A program made the position numbers and the translations under genes. A stretch of DNA of 64,000 nucleotides from NCBI GenBank assembly GCA_026182355.1, contig JAPFBL010000118.1:745001-809000 (forward strand). Direction: 5' to 3'. The notes below the pieces were generated by a model. That model saw only the letters and a program-made list of their open reading frames with translations, made no database searches and was not told where the DNA came from. Source of the DNA: Hermatobates lingyangjiaoensis (taxonomy: Eukaryota > Arthropoda > Insecta > Hemiptera > Hermatobatidae). Shown one piece after another: positions 1 through 13,800 of the stretch; position 1 is the stretch's first letter, and each line of letters starts with the position of its first letter.

Positions 1-180
1 AATGATTAAACCACAATAAGAATGGGAAAACAAGACTAAGATCTTTCAACCGTAACAAGCGGTCTTCGTCAGAGTCAAAAACCCAACAGAGTCAGTTGGG
101 TTTTTGACTCTGACGAAGACCGCTTGTTACGGTTGAAAGATCTTAGTCTTGTTTTCCCATTCTTATTGTGGTTTAATCAT
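1..180. repeat. palindrome of two hammerhead-like elements, family A, head to head
   Basis: Two near-identical arms, minus at about 1-90 and plus at about 95-180, followed by (TA)n at 181-196. The plus-strand fold at 106-148 has stem I GACU/AGUC, core CUGACGA, one extra A, stem II GACCG/CGGUU, GAAA, a two-pair stem III and a CUU cleavage triplet. The minus copy is at 34-76. It lies in BAG6 after exon 12, presumably an intron. The same palindrome occurs at 43583-43765 and 61643-61815. Confidence 0.8.
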
Positions 181-196
181 ATATATATATATATAT

Positions 197-550
197 GTGA
201 AGACAGGTGAAATTTCCCAGATTTCTCATACTTTTCCGTGTATAATTTGGGTGTAATCTTATATATAACTGAAAGGATTTGAAGAACATACACATTTCAT
301 CACGACACAATTGGAGTTTACATTTTGTTTTATAAAAATAGTTGATCTGAAATGATTCAACAACTGACAAATTACTATACATACATAAAAAAAAAATGAA
401 ACTTGGATCTTTTAACTTTGTTACGAGTTTAAATTGATTAATATATATATTGAAACAAAATGCAAAATTCAATGATTTATCCCTGTCAACAACTATAAAT
501 GCTTGGATATATTAATCAAAGTTAAAGAAATAGAAAGACAAGCGTCATAC
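197..550. other. BAG6 intron sequence, nothing recognised
   Basis: AT-rich sequence downstream of BAG6 exon 12. I see no further exon and no repeat I can name. Confidence 0.5.
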
Positions 551-706
551 CTGCAGGGATTCGGCGAATAGTCATACGAGGAGGTCTTCTGGACTGCGGT
601 TCTCCAGGTACCTGACTGGACTCATTTCCACTTCTATTTCTCCTTCGAATGTGATGTGAATTACAGGGTAAAAATGGATCAAAAAACTCCAACCCTTGCC
701 CACCAC
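551..706 (-). CDS. BAG6: BAG6 exon 12, last exon in window
   Basis: It encodes [20 protein letters not shown], then [13 protein letters not shown], which resembles the vertebrate SHPRVIRIS segment. The acceptor is TTTATAG and the donor GTATGA. It is phase 1 out, so the gene continues beyond the left edge; no further exon was found in 1-550. Confidence 0.82.
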
Positions 707-3700
707 CTATAAATATGCAGATAATTTAAGTTTTAAGACAATTAATAAAACAAGTTTTGGGTTAACGAATAAAATCAGAATATATTATTACTTGACGCGA
801 AATGGAAAAGTGGTCTATGAGAATGTCTGCCTGAAGGAGGAGTGGAAGAGGAGTCCCCTCCAGGCGTTGCCCTGTTCTGACCACCTCCCTGAGCAGAAGG
901 AGAGTCACCAGAAGGCGGTCTGGTCTGACCACTGCTCTGAGCAGAAGATTCTTCCGTGGCACTCTGTGACCCTTCACCACCTGAACCTCCATTGTTGTTT
1001 TCAGCAGTCTGATTGTTGTTATTGTTATTGTTGTTGTTGTTGTTTGCTCCAGCTTCTCCAACCAAATGGTTAAATAAATTTCTAATAAAACCTGACCCCA
1101 AAGGAAATGGGCCAGCCATACCTAAATTAATAAGAAAGGTGAGAAATTTTAAAATAAAGATAACGTATTCTTTTATAAAAAAAAAAAGTCTACTTACCAG
1201 AACCATTCATAGTACTAGTAAAATTAGCGTCTTCAGAATTAAAATTCATAGGACCAGATCCAACGTCCATCAGTATTTGAATATTGTTATGTAATCCATT
1301 TGATGTTGGAGGCGCATCATTACCTGGAATATCATGCTTACTTGTATAGGATACATAAAAAAACAAACAAAAACTACTAAAATTAAAAGAATTATCAACA
1401 TCATACATCAGAAACAAATTTCAGGCTCATTTATTTATATAGTATCACTATTCCTAGTTTTTTGTTAGCCATGTTCCATCTAAATTAGTAATTCAAAACC
1501 TGGATATGTGAAACCTGATTTGTATCATAGCCACCTATTGACCACGCTAACGAACAGTTACCTATTGTGAAATTCTGTTTGTACCTAGTAGTTTCATAGC
1601 AGAAAGAGATTATGCAAATTTGAAACTGAGTGTCAATTGTGGTTTTATTTTCCTCTGGTTTATCAAAACTTATTTTCCCTTTCTTGAATTCATATTTTTG
1701 TTTCGTTTTAGCAAAACTATGTTTTGATTTATTTTTTCCTGCAACCACTCAGCAGAAAATCCTGCTGGGTAGGACTCATGTATATTTGTAAAAAAGGGAA
1801 AATACGAGTATAAGAAAAATGAAATGAGAGAGGTAGAAATAAATTAAAAAATAAATAGAACAATGATGTAGAAATATAAAAATTAAAAGGAAATCAATAA
1901 GTGGTACTAGATATAATCGACATTATGATCAGGATCCACTTCTGCCCATTAACCCGAGAGCAGGCCTCACCTAAGTTAGAGCTAGTTTTAGAGTACACCT
2001 GCCAACTGATGGACTCACCCAATCGTAAGGGTTGGGTGTTTAGCTCCTTCTTGTTATTCTGGGATTTAGCCTCCCGAGAAGATAAACTTCTTACACAGCG
2101 ACTTCCCAGGGAGTCTACCTTTCCTGGGTAAGGAACTACAGCCACCACCAACGACGGGGCATACGGACAACCGAAGGAATCCCGCATTGGCTCCCCCGTC
2201 CTCGTGGTACTGACATATTCTAAGAGTTCTCGGGTAGAACCAAGGACCTATGTTAGGTGCTACTGAACCCACTTTGGTTGGAGGTAAGATCAATGTCACA
2301 AAACCTTCTGCCTATTAGTATACGAGAATCAGTAAACGATCAGTAAGAATGACGTGTAACGAACCAATCGGGGAAATAAAAATAATCACGAGTTAACATA
2401 GTCAGATTTTCATACAATATCCTGAAAAGCTTTGTAGAAAAGGTTGACATTCAAAAATCTCGTAACCACCAATCCGAGGCAAATTTCAGGAATGCATTTT
2501 CATATTTCCCTATTACCTGCACTGGTGTTTTCTGGAGCTGTTAAAGAGCGCAATACGGAATATTTTATTTAGTTTCAATTAAAATTCTTAGGATTAGTTT
2601 TATTTAGTTGAATAAAAATTGAATTCAAATCCAGCATAACTATTTTAACAGTATTTTATTTAGTTTATGAATAATAACATTTCACTTACTTAGCCCTTAG
2701 TCTATTTTCTCACTGAAGGGCTTGCAGATTGTAATTTCTTTAAATCTATACGGAGTACACAATAAACTAAATAAACTTACAAAATCTGGCAGGCTTCAGA
2801 TTCCGAGATTACCAGATTGTTTAAAGTTTATCTGCACTACAGGTATATTAGTTTATACGTCAACTTATGCTTGACAAGTTTTTGCAAAATAAATTACATC
2901 ATTATATGGACATATTTGATTTGTATGGTTAAAAACTGTAAAATTACTACATACTTGTATAATAATTGCGATAAAATAAAATTACGTTCATAAATTTGTT
3001 TGAATTGAAATCATTAGAAATATCTGAGATTCTTTGAAAATGTGTTTAACGACAAAAGTAGATATAAAGTGAATGAAGGAATCGCTATTGTTATGTTGGA
3101 GGTTGGAGGAACTGCTGTCGACCGATGGTAATAAGTTCTGGCAGCTGGACTGTGAAGAGTGTGTTAGAGAAAACGTCACTCACCATGTCCATCTGCTCAG
3201 CTGCCGCAGGCCTGCTCTGCTGACCACCCTCGCCTCCCGCCTGGCTGCCACCCTCAGCGTTGTTACCCGTGCTCTCACTAATGTTAGTCTGAGTGCTTAA
3301 GTTGATCATTTGAGCCTAAAGCAAAACAAACCATATTACACAAATCGACATTTCACACTGTCACAGCAGAACATTACTCTACCAAACATCCCAATATCAA
3401 AATCTAGAAATATCAGAAAGCAGTTATATTTTAATCTAATTTAATTTTAAAAAGTATAGGAGTACCTCTTAAAAACATTAAAGCCAACTTCGTCAACATC
3501 TCCAAGCCGCATCAAGACTTAGCCTAACAATTGAAAATAGCAGTAACGGAAATTTACCTTTCCTAGGTATTCTTGCTAAAAACACCAAGGAAGGTTAAAG
3601 TATATCTGTCTACAAGAAGCCCACTAACACGGATCGTTGTCTCAGTGGCCAAAGTGAGTGCCCAGCTAGGTACAAGCGCGCCACTGTTGGTGCTTATGTC

Positions 3701-4280
3701 AGACGAGCCTTGAGCCATTGCAGGAACTGGAGCAGCTTCCATGAAGAAATTAAGAGATCTACTCAAGTTCTTATTAACAATGGCTACTCTAGTAAGGTTG
3801 TCACAGAGGAGATTTGTGAAAGCCTCTATTATTCCGCCAATAGGCGTAGAGATTGCACAGTCTCTTGATTCATATGTATTGACACTGGACTCCAACTTCT
3901 TCATACAGAGACTCCTTCGAGCTATTGGTTTTGTTGAATTTAAAGTTACACTCTTGTCCGTAAAGCGGAAGATTGCTGCTTCTATTTCTGGATGACTGGT
4001 TCAGGGGAACATATTTCCTGCATGGTGACCTCTTGACGATATTAGTTGCAACATGTTTCAACCAATCTCTGGTTATCTTTAGTCACAAAGAACCGAAAAG
4101 AAATCAGGAGTTCACTGCAAGGTGAAGATCGTTTTTGTCAATATCCTTATCTCAAAAAGGGACTGTGCAACCTCTACACCTATTGGCGGAATAACAGAGG
4201 CTGATGTAGAGTAGCGAGTGACCTTCTAACAGTCGCATACTTGGATTCATCTAGACCTGCAACAACTCTATTCCTATTGG

Positions 4281-4320
<40 letters not shown>

Positions 4321-4392
4321 TAAAAGAAACGATGGTCGAAATATCGATGTGAGTTATGTCTGAGTCTTTCTGTGTTTCCTTCGTCTTGAATT

Positions 4393-4433
<41 letters not shown>

Positions 4434-4503
4434 TATAAATGGGCAGCAAATCTTCTTGAAGACAAAAAGGTCGTTAATGCAGAAGCTGCTGCATACTTTA
4501 ATT

Positions 4504-4537
<34 letters not shown>

Positions 4538-4818
4538 TTCGAATAAAATAAAGGTCCATGTGGACAATAAAAACTTTAACAAATAGGAAAGAACACAGAA
4601 AGACACTACAGAACTCAATTCGATATTTCGACATCCATCGCCATCAGGAAGAAGTGCGAAGTACTCGCGTTGAGAAGCAAACTGCTACCCTGCTAAGAGT
4701 AGCAGTTTGCTTCTCAACGCGAGTACTTCACACTTCCTCCTGATGACGACGGATGTTAAAATATCGAATTGAATTCTGTAGTGACTTTCTGTGTTCTTTC
4801 CTATATGTTAAAGTTAAA

Positions 4819-4860
<42 letters not shown>

Positions 4861-7800
4861 TTAATTTTAGCCAGAAAACATAACTATTATAAAATAAGTA
4901 TAAAAAAAAATGTTAGCCCTGAAAACTCGGATTTGCGGTATATATTTGGTTCGATCCACTAAGAAATACACAATTGTATGAAGATGGTAATAAGAGTCAT
5001 TTCAAACCTGTATAGGAATGCTGGTTTGAAGAACAGCGGAATGTTGAATAATAACTGGCCGACACCGGAGGAAGCGAGGATGGGGGTCTGAGAAGTCACA
5101 CATGATATCTGATAGTGCATGGTAGGCATGTGAAAGCGAGTGCATGACTTCTGACACTTGATTAAAAAGAAGCTGTGCCTCACGCTGAAAACAGAAATAT
5201 CTCTTTTAAATAGGAAACACAATCAAAGCCATTATAAATAAGAATAATAATTTAATATTGATAAGCTTCTAGACCACTGATACTTAAAATTCAAAATAGC
5301 TTTCTTGAGGATTAGATCGAATCCTGATTATAAATCCACGTTTCGCCGATGATTTTTCAGCATTCTCAATTTTTTTTCATAAAAAAAATTTACGGCATTT
5401 ATCCAACTTCATTATAACATTTTCGTATCTGTTATGATGCTGTTGAATAAATGCCTTAAATAGTTTTCCCATAAAAAACCTTGAGAATGTCTAACAACCT
5501 TCAGCGAAACGTCGATTTATAATCAGTAGTTAATCTTTCGACTTAATCCTCAAGAAACCTATTAGTTTAATAAAGATTAAACAACCCTTTTTGAACAGTA
5601 CCTTAAATCGACAAGTTCTCAAAACTTGTTTAAATCAAAAACACTCTTTTGATAAGAAATGAATCTCTCTGTTAGAATTAACTAAACTGATCTTAAATAA
5701 TTTAAATCCTGTTTTTAAATGTTCGAAAATAGAAACCATTGTATATTTCCAATTATTAAATCGCTTATAAAATAAATGGATAACGTTGATGGTTGCTTTA
5801 TATTATTTTTAAAAAAAATGTGTTTAGTATAATTTTTCGCTTCATGGATAATTTAACACAGTAATATCATCTGTAGGTGAGGGATTCCAACCCACTTCAG
5901 AGAGATTGGGCTGGAAATTGACTCAACGGTTCTCAAATAGTACAGTTAGCATATTATACACATAAGTACGATTTAAAATAAAAATAAACATCAACTATAG
6001 TGCACGAAATTTAGCCATTCCATTATTGATACCTACCACATCTTGTACAATGACATTTATTAACGAAGAAGTCATAAAAACAGGGTACCTTTAGCGCAGG
6101 GTCTCCAAAGGGTCCATGGGAGGGCCAAGTGGGTCGGTGAAATAGTTGTACTAGAGGTCGATAGATTCATAGTGGTGAAAGAGGGGTCAATAAATATGAA
6201 GTGTCATAGTTGAGTTTACATAAAAACAGATAAACGAAAGGGTTGAAAATCAAACAAGATTCGATGTAAGTAGGTGTATGGTTGGTTTTTTGTATGCAAA
6301 CGCAATTCTAACAAAACAGAGGAACACAGACTAAACTTGGTGGTGATTTGCGGCTAAAACTTTGAATTTGAACCCACTATCAGCACTCTTATTGCTGACC
6401 AAGGATATTCTTCTCATTAATGCCAGTCACTTTAGTAAATGAGGTATTTAGTATATCCTTACGTTATTCTGCAGTACTAAACTGGCAGATATACCGGTTT
6501 CATCAATAAAGTGTTTCGTACATTTTAAAAAATATCAGAAGTCACGCTCACTGATAATAAAATGTAGTTAATTATATTACAAATATTTTCCCTAAATATA
6601 TAATATATATATAATATCTTGAATTGTTATTACATAACAGATTCAAGCAAATTTTGCTAATGAATATGTATCTCACCTGTCACTACTTAAATACGTAATA
6701 TAACTACTCAATTTATTACAGTTAAATTAAATTTAAATCAAAATTGATTTGGCTAAAAACGTATCTACACATCCTTCACTTAGTGTTCCTTTGTTTTAAA
6801 GGAAAAAAACTGTAAGCGAATACATAACACAACAGATATAGTTCATCATCACCACCGCCGCAATAATCATTATCTTATTTTCATCATCACTTTGACCAAC
6901 AACTATTTCTTCTGTACTTGAGTCATTATGGCAAATATATTATATCAATCTCAGACAAACTGCCATAAATCTATAATTCTATCCGCATCATACAGTCAAT
7001 CAAGAATGTCATTATATATGGAAAACAAGAATGCTTTGAGTTTATTTATATGCAGTTTATCTATTTTCTTGACGTAACAAATGTTGAAAAAATCCAAGTT
7101 ATTATCAACAATCTGAAAGTTTATATTGGTTTCAATAAAGTTTTTAAAGGGGGTATATAAGAAAAAAAAATTGGAAAGAGGTCTGCTTGATGAAAAGTTT
7201 GGGGACCCCTGCTTTTAGTGAATAAACAAAATAGATATTCCTCACAAGTATATATTAAATAACAATAATACAGTAAAAGCAAATACGTACAACATCAAGG
7301 CTGGTGGAGTCATTCGATAGTAGATTGTGGTACTCAACCAAAAAGGGGACAAGACGATGATTGATTTCCTTCAAGTGGCCAATGACTTCAGCGAGGGCTG
7401 TCGTGCTGGCATACCTCCTGGCCTCCGTGCCACTGGTGCTTCCTCTGTGACAACACCAGTCAATTACATTCACTCAACCTACTTGTCATGGTCATTAAAA
7501 CTAAAAAGAAAAAGAAAAACAACCGAAAACAAAGTCCCTGAATTCATACTTGCTCGAATTCAGCTTTATCAGTTTAATCATTGTATTAAATTTAATTTTT
7601 CTGTACCAAGATTTTAAAAAATATAGAATTTAAAAATGATTAATCAATAACCTATTAATTCGGGACAATTACTTTCTTTAATATTGAAGAATAAATCATA
7701 ATGGGAAGTATTGATACCTGTTACATCAATCTAAGGAAATCTCTAGAGTAATTCCAATTTATTATGATTTAAACAAAAAATATATTTGATGGAGTATGAC

Positions 7801-10800
7801 AAAGAACTCTAGCTAAAATTTTATATTTTCCCATCTATAATGGTTTGGAAATCAATTCAATTTCAGTTGATATGTAAAGTGGGGTTTTATCGTTCATATT
7901 AAACAATGATATAAGAACTTTAACTGGTTGGCAACAAAATAAAAAATAAAAGAAAATGTTATGATAGTAATAGCACTTATCTAAAGAAATAATCAGAGTT
8001 TACCAAGAAAACTACCTTATATAAATAATTGAACTCTTTAGATATACCGTTCACATGTCATTGTCGTATACCTACTCTACTCTATGTAGTATACCTACTT
8101 GTCGAGTCCTTGTTTTGACATGAAATGAGTTAAACAAAATTATGGCAGTATTCTTTTTTTTTTTTTAATGGATTAATCTACTCCTCTATAATATTCGGAT
8201 GTTTATTAAATAACTTGAGGAAACCGACATTGAACATCCAGTCAGTAATCTTTATTAATCTTTGTCCATGTAACAAAAACTCATAGCGCAGTATGGCCAA
8301 TGCTGTGATCATCTCTATCACGTGATATTACCTTCACATTACACAGTACTTGCCAAGCTTTATCACTTACTTAGTGAATAGCGATTGAGTGTTATAATAA
8401 TGAAGTGATTATGTTAAGACTGAAATACTAATTTCTGAAAAGATAAATCAAAAAATGTTATTTTATGCCGTTTTTTCATTTAGTTTTAGATATTTACATA
8501 TTTATTAGTTGTTTCAACAAGAATTTCAATTCTTTAATTTAAACTGAATAAGTAACCAATTATTGAAAACAAAAAAAAAACACTTTTCATAAAACCACCG
8601 ATAGAAATAATTTACAAGGTAAAGATAGCTTAAATTACAACATGTAGTACTTACGAAGTAGTATTAGAATCATTTGGTCGAGCATTTGTTTCGCTAGTGC
8701 TGACTTCTTCTTCATGAGAGATGTTATTAAGAACTTCTTCAGGGGAAGAAGAACCTGCATCTTGTCCATTTGGTAAAGGTTCACTGTTTACTAAAAACAA
8801 ACAAAAAAATCATATAACAACTATGTTTATTTACTTGATTACATAACTCTGTATAAGGTAATGTTACTAGCGACATCTATATATCCCATAAATATATTTA
8901 ATTTAATAAATTAAGATAAAGATGCATGGTATGATTTTCAAAACTAAAATTAACATAGTTGACAAAACATTTAGTTAGTTCCTAACAGTAAATATCCTAT
9001 TAACTATTAGGTTCTCACGCTTAAGAAGCGTTTAAAACCTTGTACTTGTAAGAAAGAGTAAATTTCATGTAAACCAGAAACGTACGATTGTAAAATTTCC
9101 GTTGGAAATGAGCAAATTTTATTCACAGTTCCTCTGAGATTATGTAAAGACTGACCGATCCCAGTTATTCGTTAAAGATACCTATTCTAATAAACTTGAG
9201 GAGTCAACATTTAGTATTTCCAAAGTATAATTCGGTATTTCCAAGATGAAATGAATAAACTTGGTAATATTTGTCTGTCTGTTTCTAACAAAACTAAGTA
9301 AAATTACAGAATTTTATTAAATTTTAAAATAGTTTATTTTATACCCATAAATATGATTTGAGGAATGATAGCTATTGCCAAGAAGATCCACTAAGAGTAT
9401 TGTGTGGATAATAAACTGACTTCCTGATCAGGAAAGGGTCGGGCGCAGTGGATATAATGTTTACCTTTATAATGGAATATGGAGGTTTAAACTTTTGTCA
9501 TGATCACAGATGTGTGTGATGTCCTTTCATGTGCACGCAGGTCAGAGAGGAATTGAAAATGTCGGTCTCGAACCTGTATAATGTCAGTGTAGTCATGAAA
9601 TATACATATTCTAAACAACCTTAACAAAGGTAAAAATGAAGTTTGTTCTTCACTCCCTATGAAGAACTAACTTGATAATGTAGGCCCGCCCTTAACTAAA
9701 ATGGGTACCAAATAACACTGATGGTGAAAACCATATAATTTTGAGTATTTATGAACAAATAAATTTGTCTTTTTTTTTCCACATATATTAGTGGAAACAA
9801 GTTTTTAAATCAACTTGTGTGCTAAGCAGGCATCCTCCCGAGAAGTTACTGCTTCTCACACAGCCACCAAAGGGCTATTCGAACTTGGGTGAGAACCAAC
9901 AGCCACTACGAGTCCGACCTCTGAGGCGGGCTGGAGATTAAACCCTCTATGGACCCCCACCGCCCCTAGTACCCACTTATTTTAAAAGTTTCCGATCAAA
10001 CTGCGGACCAAAGGTCCTACTGAACCTGCTCAGCTGAAGGTAAGGTCATTCATTGGCTTTTGTAGCCCCTGGTTCAATGAACCTGTGGACATAATAGCAA
10101 TGCAGCCTGTGGTATAGCTGCATGGCCCCACTAGGGTCGGCTTAGATACTTGAAAAATACCTCTAAACTTTTTGGTTTGTAAAGCAACATAAGTATAATG
10201 TTAGAAGAGAGAAATGCCTTGATACAAGCCATTTTTATCAATTCATTCATTGGACTAACTTTAATCAATCCAAAGAAATAGTTCAAGAGAACTATTTGAA
10301 AAAAAAATGCAATGAAGATAATAACTTAAGAAGACAAGTGAAGGCTACATTTACATGTAAAAGTAAGAACTGAAGCACATATCATGTTTTGAGTATTAGC
10401 GGGAGAAATACCTTGAGTCTGAGGAGGTACAGGCACCATAGGCAAGGGAATAGGAACGGTAGAAGGCTGACCAGGAGACAGTGACACACCAAAGACCTGC
10501 AATAACTCCTGACCTAAAGAGGTCTCTCCTTCTGGTTGAGGCATAGGAGCATCTGCTTCAATCGGCCCTTCACCAGAAACACCTTCTCCTTCTGTTTCTC
10601 GAATTAAATTGCAAAATTCTTCCTGGATATTAGCTGATGTGTTAGCTTCATCATTCCTGGTGTTGACATCATGTGAATTACTAAAAACAAACACGTGTTT
10701 AAAATCAACTCAGTTGAATAAAAAAGTTGCATGAGTCGTATACATTTCTCATATAAATTTAGGATTTTTTTTTAATTTAATTCGAAAGCAAGGCGATTAT

Positions 10801-13800
10801 ATTTTTTTAACAACTTCAGTGCTATATTGAAATGTATATCATTTACTTTAGGCTGGGTGAAATGTCTTTGAATATGATAAATTATAACCTTCATTAAAAT
10901 AATAGAAATACCTTGATTGAGCCTGGGGTGATTCGTTTCTTTCTAGACTTTCCAGAGTTGATCTAGCTCTCTGCAGCATTAATTTAGCCATGGACAAACG
11001 ACTAGTGGACAAACCAGGTCGTGGAAGAGGCATCGTTAAACCTGTAAACATATCAACTTCAATAAGGCGAACTAATGAAATTATATTCAAGCAATTTCCA
11101 TTAACAATAATGTTATAAACTTAATAAGTCTTTAAAAGCAATGTCAAATAAATTCAAACATCTTACAGATTTCCTATGATCTTTTTTTATATATAGTGAT
11201 GTTGAGGTCTGTACCAATAAAATGGCAGTAAACACAACATAAGTGGTTTGCGAAACACAGAATTGCTTTCTGATAGAAGAAAGAACAGAAACATTTCTTA
11301 TTTCCATCTATCTACCATAATAAAAATAGGAAGCATAGATTTAAGAAGACCTTGTGCATCCATTAAGTCTGCAGGAAATGCCATGGCTCCCAAGTACATG
11401 GCATTGCTGCCGTCCATTCGCCCAGGCACCGCTCTGAACACTCTCCGCTGACTGGTCGACCTACTCTCTGATGTCGACCCATTGCTGCTGCTACTCATGT
11501 TTGGAGGAGCCCTTTGAGCCAGGTGAATAACTTTCCCTTTAACATCTGGAAAACCAAAAATTCTGGTAAACAATGATATACTTAAAATGTCAGTGCAAAT
11601 AATATAAATAAAAAGCATCAGGAAGAGTTGAGTCGTTCAGGATAATATAGTTTAACATTTTAAATTAATCGTTTAAAATATTTGTCGATCTTTGAAACTG
11701 CGAAATTTGTCGATTGTTAAACTACTATATGGTATATTTGAACCTTTTTTTTTGGTAGAAGCATATAACATATTGATTCCCAAAGAAAGGGTTCTTCTAT
11801 AAGAATAAATGGCACTTTAGGAATAACTAATTTATTGTGTTTAAAAATATCATATCATCAACGTAAGTCTTGGACTGCTCTTCCTTATTCTAAAATATGA
11901 GTTTGAGATGACGTCTGCTAAACTCTGTTGATTTTTGTAAAGAACACCAATGTTCATGTTGATATTACAAATCGACCATCTCTGATGTCCTCCAAATGAC
12001 CTTTTCTTGAGGATCCAGCGACTCCCTGTACAAATACCTATTACCTTAAACTAAGATATCCCCACTATAACTGACATTTAAAATCAGTCTCACGTAGCTG
12101 AACCAGGTTCCAAGTTTCGAGAGGTAGCAGTTTTTAATATATTGAAAGAATTAAATGAAACCTTAGTGATAAATTGATTGTTTTCTTGTTTAAAAGTAAG
12201 TGATTCCAAGAATACGGAAAGATTTTACAATCGAATATTCCCGGTATTAATTAAAAGAAATCTGCATCGTAAGATTTTTAGTGGTTCGCAGTAATCCAAA
12301 CTGTAATACCTCAACATTTTTTGATAAAACCTTCGAATGGATTCCTCACATCATCAAGGAACTCACTGTTCTATACGAACACGGCATCGGAGTTGGTCGT
12401 TATGAAAGACAGACAATATCTAAACTTTTTGCTACTATTCTGAAGAACAATCAGCTTCATGAAGAGCATTTCGAACTATGCTTTAGAACAGAGGTGGGCA
12501 AACTACGGCCCGCGGGCCATACCCGGCCCCTTGGTCTTTTCAATCCAATCCGTCCCACTAGTTCATCAAGAGTTATAACCCATAGACGCGGGCTAAATTC
12601 ATCAGTATGTATTGCTTTCTGTTTTTTACCTTATTGAATAAATGTAGAACTCAGTATTCATTAAACTGACTTAATCGTGTTTTTGTATAACAAAAATACC
12701 AATTTACTTGTGAAAAATGTAAACAACAAACGAAGTTAAATTGTCCAAGAGGTTCTCTAGGAATTCATACTTGGTAGAAGTGGCTGAAACGTTGATTCAA
12801 AAAAATACTAAAATTAATGTATATTAGTACCTCGTTTAAAGTTATCTTTTAGGTCATGAGACAAAATGTAAAAATTGTTAAAAGTTCATGAATACGCTCA
12901 AGGCAAAAGCCAAGGTTCAATACGAGTTTCTCGAGTCACTCAAAAAAGATAATATTGTCACTAAGGTCACTAAAAGCTAAAAGTTAATTTTGTAAAGTAA
13001 AATAGTGGTATTTTACTATCATGATAAAAGGGGTGTGGGTTTTCAGAATAATGGAAACGATCTGACAGAATAAAAATGCCTAGTCTTTTTTACAATGGTA
13101 AATAACAACACAAAAATTAATTTTCAAAAATGTAAAACCAGGATCAATAATTCTATCAAATAAATGAAAAGGATATTTGGTACATGAAATCTTTTTCAAA
13201 CATCTCAAAGTGAATTATTCAAAGATACCAAAAGTTGCGTTCGTACTAATACCATAAAAGAAATTAGAGTGGACTAAATCAAAACACCAATATGATGAAG
13301 AACAGAAGACTATATTTTGAAATGAGTTATATATATTTTAAAGAAATTCCTCTTGTACGGAATTTAAAATTAAATTATTCCGTGTTTTTTTTTCTTACAT
13401 TTATTCAAAACGAGGGTAAAATATAAAAACTAGAGATAGCGCCAAAGGGTTGAAATCCGCTTTCACTCCAGACCTCCTGATAAGTTTTTAAAGTCAATGT
13501 AGCCTGCGAACCAACAAGTTTGCCTACAACTGCTTTATAATATAGAAGAAAACTCCTAAAATTTTCGTATTTACGTACGTTTCTCTAAAGTTTCTTTACA
13601 TTCTTGCAGAAAATTAAGAAATGGCATTTATCAAAAGTTGTACCTGGGGTATCCTCTTTTTTTTTTTTTTTTTTGATTAATCAATATTACACAATACTTA
13701 CAGAGACAACGTAATAAATTCTGAAAGTTTTTAAAATAGATTAATTATAATTTAAAAGAATATTTTCATTCCATATGGTATTTAATTTAAATCATACTGG

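Noticed and set aside
775..1206. Long minus-strand frame starting [10 protein letters not shown] as a separate protein
   Set aside because: Its first part is intron; only the portion after the acceptor at 1121 is BAG6 exon 11.
2988..3179. Alternative BAG6 exon reading [20 protein letters not shown]
   Set aside because: It would need a 34-nt intron next to exon 9, which is too short, and it has no recognisable similarity.
4392..4634. Frames with long Ile-Tyr repeats as genes
   Set aside because: They are translations of (TA)n microsatellites.
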